64,000 nt of DNA from Euglena gracilis (GCA_039621445.1 CP154954.1:46231847-46295846); one strand, 5' to 3'. Counted from the stretch's first letter, positions 45,798 to 56,834 are shown. The notes: generated by a model from the sequence alone, not told the origin. Translations and numbers: made by a program.

Positions 45798-46095
45798 CAG
45801 CCAGAAGCAGCCAGAAGCAGCCAGGAGCAGCCAAAAGAAGCAACAGCCAGAACTAGCCAAATACAGGCCGAAAAAAAATGGGCAAAAAGAGTCACACCTA
45901 AAATGACCAAAAGTGCCCAAAAAACTTGCCAAAATCACCCAAAAAGCAGCCAGAAGCAGCCAGAAGCAGCCAGGAGCAGCCAAAAGAAGCAACAGCCAGA
46001 ACTAGCCAAATACAGGCCGAAAAAAAAAATGGGCAAAAAGAGTCAGCCCTAAAATGACCAAAAGTGGCCGAAAACTTGCCAAAATCACCCAAAAA
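45798..46095. repeat. Tandem duplication of a ~148-bp unit
   Basis: Each unit has a run of AGCCAGAAGC repeats, then AACAGCCAGAACTAGCCAAA, TACAGGCCG, an A tract and AATGACCAAAAGTG. Two units are over 90 percent alike by eye; a third partial follows to about 46170. A 44-bp GC palindrome at about 46606-46650 (GGAATGCAGGGCGGCACA) lies nearby. Confidence 0.85.
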
Positions 46096-46773
46096 GCGCC
46101 AGAAGCAGCCAAGGCACCAAATCGCAAGAAGCAGCCAAAACTGGCCAGAAGTAGCCTAAAGTGGCCAAAATAACCTAAAGGCAAAAAAATCAACTTTGGC
46201 TTATCCGTAGTTATCTGCAGCTATCCGTGTTTGGGGTTTGGAGCTTGTCTGTTGTTATCTGTCATTATCCATAGTTATGATACACACCAATCCCACTGGA
46301 GGTCCATTTTGCAATAAGAATGACACTGCAAAAGAGTTTTTTGTTCCTTATCATTGCAACAAATGCTGACCCCCTGTCCTCCCAATGAAATTGCTTTACC
46401 CTCTGTTCTCCCTGATGCTCCTCTGCGAGCTTTTCTCCCACCCTTCTTGCACCTACTGACCTGTCTCCTACCTGTTTTTTGTTGTTGTGAATTCCCACAT
46501 TTCTGTCGCGAAATGCACATTTCCTAAATGATGCCAATTCCCTCCCTCTGACCCAGAACCCCCACAGGAAACTGTTTCCTACCTCTCCTCTGTGCGAAAA
46601 TTGCGCTGTGGAATGCAGGGCGGCACAACGTGTGCCGCTCTGCATTCCGCAAAGATTTTTTTGGATATTTTTATTTTTGGGATTGATCAGCTTGCATAGC
46701 AAAGGTGACGAACTGGAATGAACAAAAAAGCTGCACAGGACTTTTGCAGCACGTTGACACCAAAGGAACAGAC

Positions 46774-46846
46774 CTTTGCAACACGTCGGCCAAGAAGAAG
46801 AACTCTTCTTTGTATGCTGGCCGCCAGAGATGAGCTGCGTGCCGGA
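46774..46846 (-). CDS. Exon pair 13, copy A: KEEFFFLADVL helix
   Basis: ATTCAG acceptor and GT donor (AAAG|GTCTG). The protein has HAAHLWRPAYKEEFFFLADV then LQ. Its paralogue at 13641 shares LWR, K.EF, F..D.L.R and both splice words. Unknown function. Confidence 0.75.
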
Positions 46847-47659
46847 CTGAATGGGAAGGGGCGGGGCAAGGCCTGTTAACTGGTGGGTGTCCCTCTACCT
46901 CCAAAAACAATCTCCACGTTGTCCCTTTCCCCGGAAAGGGGTTGCGATGCAGAATAATCCTCAAAAGCAGATGCTGTTCACCGCCAGGCAAACGAGAAAC
47001 GTTCTAAAGTTTGGGAACGAAAATCTTTGCTCAGAACGAGAAGAAGCCTACGGTATTTCTGGAGATTCAAGGCAAGAAAGAAACCCTCAAATGGGCTGGT
47101 TGGGAAAGCTGCTGGTTGACCGCCTCGATGATGTTTGCAGGTGGAAAGAAAACACACCTGGATAAAAAAGCAACAAAATAACTTTATGGGGAAAGGAGGA
47201 ATGGAATGCGCTTAGAATTCCTCGGCCAGGATTTTGAAAAAGAATTCCCCAGGCAAAAAGTACTGGCAAAGAAAAATCGAGGGCGCCTGCTTGGGAGAGA
47301 TGAGCTCCCAAGCTTTTTTATTGGCTCGATTGCCAAAAAGCATAAAGGACTTAAGAAATTACATTAAAAACTTCCTTTGATTCTGCAGACCCCAATATAA
47401 TCACATGGCAAGGGGCAAGGATCACCGGATTACACAGGCGGGCATCCATGTGTGCCACACAGCACAGGTGGGATGATGGCAGCCTCGATGCTGTGATCGA
47501 AAGCCTGCACAAATCAGGGGAATTTTGTTGCTGTTTGGTTGTCCGTTGCGGAATGCTTTCCACATTTTTCATTTGTTGACTTTTGCTTCTCCCCCTCAAC
47601 CCCCCAACAAATCCTGCAGCCCCTCTGCATGTGTTGGGGGGGGGGGCACCGCCATTCAT
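46847..47659. other. Sequence between pairs 12 and 13, copy A
   Basis: 46960-47160 is coding-like on the + strand (FGNENLCSEREEAYGISGDS, then GWLGKLLVDRLDDVCRW) but has no paralogue and unclear splice edges. 47170-47659 shows nothing recognised. Confidence 0.4.
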
Positions 47660-47838
47660 TCAGCCGCGGGCCAGGCCAGGGGTCGGGGGCCCGGGCGGCA
47701 TCGGCACGTTCTCCCACTGCGGGGCGAGGGGCAGCAGCGTCTCATACCGCGGGGGGGCCGACTCCTCCTCCTCGCTCCCCACGTCCTCCTCCTCCGCGTG
47801 GTCCTCCTGCCAAACCTTCACCCGGCGGCGGCGACCCC
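47660..47838 (-). CDS. Exon pair 12, copy A: acidic linker and WEN motif
   Basis: ATCAG acceptor. The protein has RVKVWQEDHAEEEDVGSEEE, then PPRYETLLPLAPQWENVPMP and PGLARG, TGA. It matches 14705 at LP.LAP.W(E/Q)N..MPP.PP.PGL.R, with the stop in the same place. Either the real C-terminus or just past an aligned GC donor (CCTG|GC, copy B CCGG|GC). Confidence 0.78.
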
Positions 47839-48470
47839 CTGATGTGCGCCGCCCACCCCACCCCAATCTCCAGGGTAGCCACGGCTGCGTGCACTGGCCC
47901 GGCCCTGTGCAGTGCACAGGCCCAACGACCTCATGTCAACCCGAAATGTCACCCTCCCGCCACATGATTGGAGGTCAGCCTGCAGGTTTAAGGGAACTTT
48001 TTCTTTATTCGAAGGAAAAAGCAAAATTGATTCAAAACAACTATTCCCATACATAAACCAAGATTGTACCAACAAAATCGCATCTGACTGGGGGGCGTTG
48101 GGCAAGCCTCGTCGCTGGACAAGGGGGAACACTGATGATAAGGACAGATAAACAATTGCAAAATAATTGCCAAAAAAACATTAAACGTTTAGAGTACGTC
48201 TGCGAGAGGATTCATAATTCTCAAAAATTTGGCAAATATTAGAATTTGGTAATATCTCGCCAGGGATGTACGCAGGGAAAAATTCTTTTGGTTTCCCTGG
48301 ACTACATTTTAGGTTTTGACCCTGTTCGAGCTGTGGAACGACCATTTGGTCAAGAAACATGGACCACCCTGGCCATCCGGGGCTATGGCCCAAATCAGCT
48401 CGAATGAAATTATTATTTTCCGGAAGGCCACATTGAAACGTCTGCGTCCAGGAGTCAACCCAACAAGCAC

Positions 48471-48595
48471 CCCAGGCTGGGTCGGGGAGCAGCCGGAGGC
48501 AGCCCGGCAAGCTCTTCGACTTCCCCTTCCTCTTCTCCTTCCACTCCGTCCTGCGATGAATTGGAGGGCGTTGGAGAGTCGATGGCCAGCGACCA
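48471..48595 (-). CDS. Exon, copy A: acidic linker
   Basis: GAG acceptor and possible GT donor. The protein is WSLAIDSPTPSNSSQDGVEG then EEEGEVEELAGLPPAAPRPS. It is similar in kind to 15543-15715 (SGQDGLDEEVEEGADGLQLA). Likely disordered. Confidence 0.6.
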
Positions 48596-48842
48596 CTCCA
48601 GGGGCAGGCGTGGTGCAAAGTCCCACAATTGCCGAGATAGGACACACACAGGCTGCACAAGCGGAGCCTCAGCATTGCATTGAAAGAAAGAAGACAACAA
48701 AAAAAAAGAATGAAAAAAAATGAAAATGGCTGTGCAGATGAAAAGAACAGGGCCAGCAGGTACATCAAAACCACCCAACCTGCCCACCGAACCAGAATGC
48801 CACCGCGGGCCAGCATGCCCCAAGCACACAACGGTTGCCCAC

Positions 48843-49013
48843 GAGCTCCACAACCCCATCACGCCTGGTCCGGGGGGCCGGCGCCGCCTCGCTCACCTCC
48901 TCCCCCTCGCCGCCCACCCCCTCCCCCTCCTCCGTTTCCTCCGCCGCCGATGGCTGGGCCGCCGCCTCTGCGGGCAGCGGCAGGGATGGCACCGCCCCCG
49001 GCAGGGCAGCCCT
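48843..49013 (-). CDS. Exon pair 11, copy A: Pro/Ala and acidic linker
   Basis: GGCAG acceptor and GT donor. The protein begins RAALPGAVPSLPLPAEAAAQ, then AEETEEGEGVGGEGEEVSEA and RTRRDGVVEL. Collinear with 15543. Low complexity and probably unstructured. Confidence 0.65.
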
Positions 49014-49686
49014 CCTGCCCCCCCCCCCCGTTCCTGTGGCAATGGGAGGGGACATGGTGGGGCGTCGCAAGAACGGGGCCAGAGCGGACCGTGTTTTTTT
49101 TTGGCGTATTTTACCCACTTTTGCCACGTTACCTTTTTTGGACACTATGTTGGCGCATTTTGCTTCACTTCTTTAAATTTTTTGGCCGCTTTTAACAGCT
49201 TTCTTTGGCCTTCTTTGACAACTTTTGCCTGCTTTTGGATTTTTGGTCACTTTTTGGCCACTTTTGATTGCCTGTGGCCATTTCTGGCCAATTTTGGTCA
49301 CTTTTGGCCACTTTTGGCCAGTTTTGGTCCACCACAGGCGACCCGTTTTTTGGCCACTTTTGCACTTTAAGGCCAGGCCACTTTGGTCCACTTGGGACAT
49401 AATCGGTTGAAAAGAGGCATAATCGGCCCTGGTCCCTGATTGGAACCCCACCTAGGTCCTGAAAATCATGGTCGGCCCTGGTTGGGGGGGGGGGGGGGGC
49501 TCAATCCATCCAGTCACCCCTGAGGGGTATCCAGATCAAAAAGAAGCCAGCCAGGAGCACCGTTCAGGTCCCATCAAGCCCATCAACAGCTCAGCCCACC
49601 CCCACTGACACGGTTGCCTGGCAGCCGCCCAGCAGGAGCGCTGGCCTGACCGCCGGCCGCAGGCGCCCCGCCGCCGCCGGATGGAC
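49014..49686. other. Intron between pairs 10 and 11, copy A
   Basis: 49085-49380 is built from TTTTGGCCACTTTTGG-like words, low-complexity and similar to words near 22940 and in the MITE interiors. A G tract lies at 49482-49499. No exon. Confidence 0.45.
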
Positions 49687-49837
49687 CTCCCGAAGCAGGC
49701 GGAGGGACGGCAGGATGGTGCACGACGACCGGCGGGACCCCTTGAGGCGGGCGAGGTCCGGCATGCCGAGCAGCACGTCCCGCCACCCGTACCCGCGCTT
49801 CGTCCCCATGAAGAACTTCAGCAGCTTGACCCCGCGC
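49687..49837 (-). CDS. Exon pair 10, copy A: LOTUS-like domain 2, C half
   Basis: GGCAG acceptor, possible GT donor (GAG|GTCC). The protein is RGVKLLKFFMGTKRGYGWRD, VLLGMPDLARLKGSRRSSCT and ILPSLRLLRE. Joined in phase with pair 9 it completes a winged-helix-like domain with a basic wing. GVKLLK and DVLLGMPDLA are identical to copy B. A nucleic-acid-binding role is inferred, not shown. Confidence 0.85.
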
Positions 49838-49992
49838 CTGCCAGCGCCTCTGGCCCGGACGGCTAAAATCATTGAATATTCCAACAATTATATTTTTAAT
49901 GTCAGAAACACTGATGCATCGGGAACATTTTTTTTGAGATTTTGAGATTGTGGGGAAAATGCTGGAAGAAGGAATACAAAAAAAACATCTCC

Positions 49993-50048
49993 TCCTCCTC
50001 TTTCTCCTCCTCCTCCTCCTCCTCCTCCTCCTCCTCCTCCTCCCTCTT
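49993..50048. repeat. (CTC)n trinucleotide run
   Basis: About 18 CTC/TCC units in the intron between pairs 9 and 10 of copy A. Confidence 0.9.
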
Positions 50049-50214
50049 CTTCCTTTTCGATCTTCTTCCATTCCCAGTTGGAGTGATTGGGTCAATTGAC
50101 GGACAACTCTTGCAAACAGAGCAGTGATTGAGCTCTCGCCACTCTGCAACAGCATCAAGCGTGGCACCATTTCTTCCAATTCAGCGCTCCACGCTGCAAC
50201 ACTAGTTGTCAGTC

Positions 50215-50457
50215 CGGAGGCGGCCGATGTACAGCCCGGCGTAGACGTCGAACTGCGAGAGAGGGACCCCCTCCGGGTAGTGCATGACGCAGTCCCGCAC
50301 GATGTCGCGCAGCTCAAGGAAGCCGACCTTGATACCCGCCTTACGGAAGGTCTGTTGGGCGCGGTGGCCGACCCGGATGACAACCTCCTTCCGGTTCACC
50401 GCCCAGTCCGGCACTGGGGGGATGCCGCACCGCAGCAGGAGAGGGCAGCCGTGAGCG
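50215..50457 (-). CDS. Exon pair 9, copy A: LOTUS-like domain 2, N half
   Basis: AAG acceptor. The protein has RCGIPPVPDWAVNRKEVVIR, RVGHRAQQTFRKAGIKV, GFLELRDIVRDCVMHYPEGV and PLSQFDVYAGLYIGRLR. The lower edge reads CCG|GACTGAC with no GT before an in-frame stop, so a GA donor is likely; the resulting phase fits pair 10. PEGVPLSQF...Y is the typical turn of LOTUS/OST-HTH domains. Confidence 0.87.
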
Positions 50458-51094
50458 CTTGCCGTGGCACAAAGAAATAAAAATAAAGCACAATGTGTGT
50501 GAGGGTTACAAACTTTGTTCACCTGCGGCAAATCTTGAAACTTCTTTGTTGTGTACCCTTCATCCTTCGTCTGAGGGAGTAGACTGGGAATCTTCGGGGA
50601 GGGGGGAGTGATTGCACAAGGAGAAATAACTGGCAGACTCATTTAATTTGGCAAGGAATCGTTTATTCTTCGTCTGGAAGGTCATTGCAGTGGGTGCAGT
50701 GGAGAAAATGGAAAATTTGAAGGAAAAATGAAAACACAGAAGCACCCAAGGATTGAACAATAAACCCCCCTCGGGGTCTAACTTCGCCAACCGAGTTAAT
50801 ACCCCCCCCCAATTTTCGGGCCAACGACAAGAAAATATGATATTTACCTACATTTTCCGGGCGAAATCCAGGTCGGAAAATGTAGGTAAATATCATAATT
50901 TCTGATGTCAAATTACGGGGGGGGAATCAATTTTTCTGGATCATCTGGCCTCCAAAAAGGCCTTATTTCACGAGAAAATACAATAAAAGACCCAAAGGGG
51001 GGCCTTGGGGTGCCATTCCATGAGACTTTGAAGATTTTCGAAATTTTGGGGAGCTGTCACCCTCGGGACGGGTCTTGAGGTCAAAAAATAATAC
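50458..51094. other. Intron sequence, copy A
   Basis: A 28-bp inverted pair at about 50836-50900 (AATATGATATTTACCTACAT and its mirror) forms a short hairpin with tracts around it, likely a MITE remnant. No exon. Confidence 0.45.
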
Positions 51095-51102
51095 CCTGGG
51101 GG

Positions 51103-51544
51103 CAGGGTTCGATATAAGGACAGGGGGGGGGGGGGGTGGTCCGGACCCCCCCTGCGGGCCAGGAGGGGGGGGGGGGGGGCGGGGACACCCCCCCCCACCT
51201 AAACAGGTGCGCGGTCAGGGTGGCCGAATTTTCGGCCCGGCGCGAAGCGCCGGGCCGAAAATTTTTGACCCCCCAAAACGACCAAAAGTGCCATTTTGGG
51301 CACTTTTTGGGCAAAAATGTGCCAAAAATGCAAAAAATTTTCGGCGCAAAGCGCCGGAGGAAAAAATTGACCCTTTTGGGGGGGGGTTAATTTTTGCCCC
51401 CGAGGGTCGGTCCGGACCCCCCTTGCAGGTGGGGGGGGGGGGGGGGGCCCGGACCCCCCCCTGCGGGCCAGGAGGGGAGGGGGGGTGGGGGGGGGACACC
51501 CCCCCCCACCTAAACCATGTACGCCCTCCTTATATCGAACCCTG
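51103..51544. mobile_element. hAT-like MITE, CAGGGTTCGATATAAGG family, copy 2
   Basis: Perfect 18-bp inverted ends CAGGGTTCGATATAAGGA, flanked by CCTGGGGG on both sides (51095-51102, 51545-51552). Two GC hairpins (51239-51258, 51341-51360), G tracts of 10-18 bases and GACCAAAAGTGCCATTT inside. It landed in an older repeat whose ends read AATAATACCC. Confidence 0.92.
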
Positions 51545-51552
51545 CCTGGGGG

Positions 51553-52374
51553 GTATTATTTAGGAGGGGGGTTGCTCTTATTTGGCAAATTCGACCCAAA
51601 AATGGGTTGAACCTATGTGAACAACATCAAAATACATGGCAGGCGCAATTCTTTAGAAACAGGCAATTTGATATTCCCTTCCATTTCATTTGGAACGTGG
51701 CCATGTAAAATTTGCGCAAAAAATAGGTCCAACTCTCAAGAAACACATTTTTCCCATCACGGCGGTCAGTGAGGAAATCGGGGGGTGGGGGATATTATAT
51801 AGGCGGCTGAAGTCGGATCCAAGAGGGAAAATTATTTGGGATTGTTGGGGGAGGAGGAAAATAAACTGGAAGGGGTTTTATTTTTGGGGGGGTTAAATAG
51901 CAGCCCATTCGAGGGTCCCAGGAGGATCTGAAATGGGAGTCCCACTTGTGCAGACCCTTCGTGCGGGTGTATGGATTCGTCGCGTTTCACCACAAACATA
52001 GCACCACAATGGCGAAGGGGTGCCCCCTACTGTCCCTTCAACTGTTTCGAATTGCAAAGTCCCTTGTCTTCTGGATGATGGGCTGATCTTCTTCATCAAT
52101 TTTTTTCAGAAGGCCAGTAGGATTACGGTTGGGATTCACATTCTGGTTTTGGACATTTGAAGGCTAAATTTAGGCCCTTTCTACCCCAATTATTTTTCTA
52201 ATATTAAGCCTAATTTTGGTACAAAACACCAAACACTTCCTCCTTTAACCGTAAACCTGGTCAGAAACCAAAATGAATTCCAGCTGAAGCTCGAACAACA
52301 TCAAACACACTCAGCACACACTGCATGCCCGAGAAATCCTGGGAAGGGGGGTCCACCCCCCCCCGGCCATCCAC
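51553..52374. other. Intron sequence, copy A
   Basis: 51553-51900 repeats TTATTTGG with G tracts, as near 33240-33410. 51900-52374 shows nothing recognised. Confidence 0.4.
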
Positions 52375-52562
52375 CGGGGCACGGGGCGGCACCGCCGGGA
52401 TGTCCATGCCCTCCAGCCTCTCGAAGATGTCCGCGTTGAAGAAGCTCGGCCCCTCGAACAGCTCCGTGTCCGACAGCTCGAAGTCCCGCAGCAGCTCCGC
52501 CGGGATGGGCAGCCGGGGCGGCGGCAGGTGCTCCGGGGCGACCGGCGAGGGCGGCGCGGCAT
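52375..52562 (-). CDS. Exon pair 8, copy A: LRDFELSD motif
   Basis: GAG acceptor after TTTTT; GT donor (GTGGAT). The protein has PVAPEHLPPPRLPIPAELLR, DFELSDTELFEGPSFFNAD and IFERLEGMDIPAVPPRAPVD. Paralogue at 21366 shares (R)LRIP(D)E(V/L)LRDFELSD..LF.GP..F. Acidic amphipathic helix, role unknown. Confidence 0.82.
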
Positions 52563-53060
52563 CTCAAAAAGGCTGCGGTGGGCAGCGTTTGGGGTCCCGG
52601 GGGATGGGGCGGCGGGGGGGGGGGGGGGCAGGGAGTGGGGCATACTGGAGAGGCAGGAACGCCTGCAGGTGACAGGGGGATGGGAACGGGAACTGCAAGG
52701 AAGAATGGGGGTCGGGAGGAGATGGGTGCTACATCCCCCCCTTTGTCCTTGAAAAGCCAAAATACGGGGAAAGTGCGGTTGACACGGGGGTTGATGGACC
52801 GGGGGGGGGGGGGGGGGGCCCTCGCAGACGTTTTACTGATTTATTGACCCAAATGGGCGGGGAGCGGTTGTGTTTCTTTTGGTCATGGCGTTTGGACGTT
52901 CTGCACAATTTTGGGAACGTCTGCTTTTCCAAATGTCACCATAAAAGTTTTGTTCCACAGCTTTCGACGCCTGGCATCTTCCTGCTCTTTCCTTGTGTGG
53001 GCAAAGATTTGGGTGCCCGCGCATTCGGGGGGACGATGCCACTCCGATGGGGACAAAAAC

Positions 53061-53141
53061 CCAGTTGAGCGGCAGCAGCGATGACTGCTTGTCCTTGATG
53101 ATGATCAGGTCGGGCATGGAGAAGAGCAGGCCCCAGAAGGA
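53061..53141 (-). CDS. Exon pair 7, copy A: LOTUS-like domain 1, C half
   Basis: TAG acceptor, GT donor, 81 bp as in copy B. The protein is SFWGLLFSMPDLIIIKDKQS then SLLPLNW. Upstream of the acceptor the reading frame has TAG, so if the exon were longer it would be broken; the aligned AG in copy B favours the short exon. Confidence 0.88.
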
Positions 53142-56100
53142 CTACTCCCTGAGGTGGGTCCTCTGACCCCGGTGTCGGGTGGCCTTTGCACTGCAAAATT
53201 GGGGTTAGATGCCCCCACAGCTTCAATGTCTGCCTCCCTCTGCTAAGCCCCTTTCGTGGACTAAAAAAGGATGAAACTCGTGCCATGAGAACGCTCCTCT
53301 TTCTTCTTGGGTGTCCAAACTCGCATTTAAGCTTTTTTCCTTTGTCGGTGTGCACAAATGCACACATCGACAATTTTTACGAAAGTGACAACAGCTGGCT
53401 CTCGAAACCCAAACTATGTGATCATGATGTGCTGTAGTGCCCCAGGACGCAGAGATGGAAACAGGGACTTTGACAGTTGGGGCCCACCGTTGGGGCCTAA
53501 GAGCAGGTGTCACCACAGCATACGGGGTACATAACACACAGGACGTCAGTCTGGAACCTTCGAACACAACTGCCTCATCAAAGTGGGATGTTAATACCCC
53601 CTCCCTAATAGAAGCGCGGGCGCGCTTCTATTTGGACCCTGCCTGTGCGATTTTTTTGCTGATCTCCTTTAATGCTGATCTCCATCAAAATGGGGGTGCG
53701 CTTGTAGTGGACCGCCGCCTTCAACAGCAGAGGGTGCGCTGTTATTTAGACCCTGCGCTTGCAGCGGCCCCACGCTTCTATTCGGGGGGGGGGGGCGGAT
53801 TTAGTGGAACGATTTAGGACAGATGAGATTAAGTCTGAAACGATGCTCTGAACTTTCAACTTTGCAAAAATTTGGTTTGAAAAACCTCAAGTTCGAGATA
53901 TTTTTGTAGAATTTAATGACAGCTAAAAGATCAGCCTTCTAGGGCCTGAAACTGGGCATTGGCAGTTGGGTTGGTGCGCGCAATTGTGCAAATGAACCAT
54001 TCTAATGGCTGATGTGCGCATTGACACCCACCCACCGAAACTTTGTTTCATTATTCTGAAGCCTCAATAACGGGGGATTCTGAGACAAGAGAAGGGTGGA
54101 AACAGGAGGAGAGCAACATATGGAGCGTTGTGTTCAAATTGGAGGTGTTGTGAGGAGTGTTTGAGAGGGTCAAATGAAGTGTGTCAGGGAACGACATTAT
54201 ATGGCCCCCCTAAACACCAAGGTTTTGATCGCGCCTCATTTTTTGGACAAAAATACTGGGGGTGGACCTTTAAACTAAATTTTAATGAAAAAACCTGGAA
54301 AGCCCTTTTGATGTTTCAAAAGCTAAAAATGATTTTTCAAACCACAGCACCACAGGAATGCAAGGGAGGACACCATAATTTCATTGCATTCATTTTCCAG
54401 CATCAAGCACGGTGAAATGGGTGGCTCTTGGTTGACTTTGAAATGGTAGGTGTGCGCAAATGCGCACATCGACCATCAGCGCATTTGTGCACACTGATAT
54501 CATCCTTGTTGTTGTATGGGTGCCACAGGTATTAAACACCAGTGGGGTAGAATGGAGACTCAACTGGTTCCGTGTGGTTATCCTCCTGTGTTCTGTGTCC
54601 CCCTCATCAACCACCACTGACAGAGTTCTCTCACAGCCCATTTCCACCCGTTTTCTTTTTTGCATGAGAAATTCCATTCCTTTTGTAGCCAACTTCAAAA
54701 ACCTCCACAACGTGCGGCAGGGCTTCAGAAAGCAAGCAAAGGGTGGACCTGTCACCCCACCTCCAGAACACCACTGGGAGCGCTGTCAGTTGTCACGCAG
54801 GAAATGCAAATACCAGGTTTTTCGTGTATTTTTGGTCAATTTCTGACTTCGGGAAAGTCAGTCCCAGGATTTCACAGTTGGGCAACGTGCTTACGCTTTT
54901 TGTTGTCGGTGTGTGTATGTTTGCACACGATACATTTTTTTAAAAAAAAATTGGAAGGTTGGGGTTCAGGTTTGTGAACTGTTTGTGTCCCCCCCCTTCC
55001 CCGTGCCCCTTCCCCCCCCCGGACCCTCCCTCCCCCCACTCCCTTCCCCTGTGCCCCCTCCCCCAATAACTTTGGTGTGGACAAAGTTGGCGGACATGGC
55101 ATAAATTGCAAACGGGTAAACGGTGTTGGCAAAATCAGGAGGGCATGGTGTTTTTGTGGTTAGCGTGGGGTGTGGGGGGGAGTGGAGGTTTCGCAGCCCG
55201 GCGAATCAAAATTTGTTTCGGCGGTGGCGAAATAAGGGTTTCCACACGCACCCCCCCTTCCCACCACCCCAGATTCCCGCCCCACATTCCACCCCACCGC
55301 ACGGAAAAATCAAACCGGCATGGATCTACAAAAAGGGTGTACCCCCCATCGTACCACCACCCGCACCACTGACAGGCCGCCAAAAACTAGCAAAAGATTC
55401 CTAATCAGATGACCCAATCGCGAGCACAACCACATGCCAGGAATTTCACATGGGCAGTCTCTTCACAAACCCGGTGTGGTCAATTGCACACCGTTTCACA
55501 TGAAAAGAAATTGTTGGGTTCAATGTATGAACCTGTTTGTGTCCCCCACCACCCTTCTACCCACACCCTCCCCCACCCACCCCTAAGGCACCCGCCCCCC
55601 CCACACTCCCACACGCAAACCCCACCCCCCAAACCTACCACTACCCCGCCAATTCCACCCCGTCCCAAAAACCGTCAACGTCCATCTTAGTTTTGTGTTG
55701 ATTTCGAGTGGAAGTTTTTGTTGGAATCATTTCTGTTTTCCGCCCACCTAGTTTTTTATTTCCTTTATTCTCTTTTTTTTCTCTGTTTTTTTTGTACCCA
55801 ATATTAACCCCCCCCCCCCGGGCTTTATATTCTTCGGATAACCCAAACTACTTTGTCCCAATTAGGAGCTTGGATTTTTCGTACAATGCATTTTTGATAC
55901 ATACGTTAACCAAATTTCATCAATTCTTGTGCTTTTTCTTGTAGTATGTCTGGTGATTTTTACACCTGGTGTCAATTGGATTCATGGGTGCGGGCGTGGT
56001 GGGGGGCTTATGATTTATGCAGCCGATTGGGGGGAGGTATTATCACTACCCCCTTGTCTAAGCACCACCCCCCGGTCCATTCCCGTCTTTTTAAACAGTC

Positions 56101-56580
56101 ATCTTCTCGGGAGGCTTATTTGTGTGAGCTTCTAAGAGAAGTTTATCGAAAATTTGGACATTCTGGGGCCTGGTTTTGTTGGTTTTTTCTGATATTGTTG
56201 ATTTTTTCATCCAAGTGCCTGAAAGTTCAACAGTGGAACCCCAAAATAAGTGAATGTGGGTGGACACATTCCAAGCCTGAATCACCTCAGCGCAGAATAG
56301 GAAATTCCCCTAATGTTGGGGGTCCGCTGTATTTCCTTGCAGGCATTGCGATGATGAAATCAGCAATGTATCACACAATCCTGAAAAGTGTGAGGAATGT
56401 CGAAATTTTCGAGAAACATTTCATGTTTCTACAAAAAAAAGGCTCCCGAGAAGGCGACCTTTGAAAAGATGGTGCTCTTGAACAAGGGTTGAAGGGAACA
56501 AGGTTCTCTTGAACAAGACTTAGACAACGGAGGGAGGATGTATGAGACCATGTTGTTCACACCGGTCAGCATGGGATCCC
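53142..56580. other. Long intron between pairs 6 and 7, copy A
   Basis: 53320-53380 resembles the left end of TE2 (CGCATTTAAGCTTTTTTCC, then a TGTGCACAAATGCACACA palindrome), with weaker GTGCGCAAATGCGCACA palindromes at 53970 and 54450: probably a decayed third member. 54970-55060 and 55550-55650 are C-rich low-complexity. 55946-56464 is a long + frame without recognisable features. No exon. Confidence 0.45.
53594..53797. repeat. C-tract inverted-repeat element, TAATAGAAGC type, copy 2
   Basis: Begins ACCCCCTCCCTAATAGAAGC and ends CGCTTCTATTCGGGGGGG. Shares ATCAAAATGGGGGTGCGCTT and GGACCGCCGCCTTC with 24175-24413. Confidence 0.65.
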
Positions 56581-56711
56581 CTCAGGTTGGAATCCCAGCC
56601 GCTCCACCCGGTTCTTCTGCTTGCCGCCGCTGAAGCCCTGGAGGCCCTTCAGCGTGCCCCCCAGCACCCCCTCGGGCCGCGCCTTCATCTGCTCCCGGGT
56701 GTACTGCCGGG
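56581..56711 (-). CDS. Exon pair 6, copy A: LOTUS-like domain 1, N half
   Basis: GAG acceptor, giving a phase that fits pair 5. The protein is RQYTREQMKARPEGVLGGTL, KGLQGFSGGKQKNRVERLGF and QPE. The donor position that keeps phase with pair 7 reads GAG|GG, not GC as in copy B; this may be an unusual or damaged site. RPEGVL...L is the expected turn before the recognition helix in LOTUS domains. Confidence 0.8.
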
Positions 56712-56834
56712 CTCAGGGCAGAGACCAGCCTGTGGCTGAGGCGATGAGTTACCCCGGACTTGGCAACACACCAGCCTTCTCCTGCCACATGGGGATCCTC
56801 ACCCCCCCCCCCGATGTGGTCCGAGACCCTGGGC

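Noticed and set aside
46960-47160. Plus-strand exon (SEREEAYGISGDS)
   Set aside because: Coding-like, but there is no paralogue, no clear splice edges and no neighbouring plus-strand exon; kept only as a remark.
55946-56464. 172-codon plus-strand open frame
   Set aside because: Composition is not protein-like (Trp/Phe-rich low-complexity middle), it has no paralogue, and it overlaps intron sequence of copy A.
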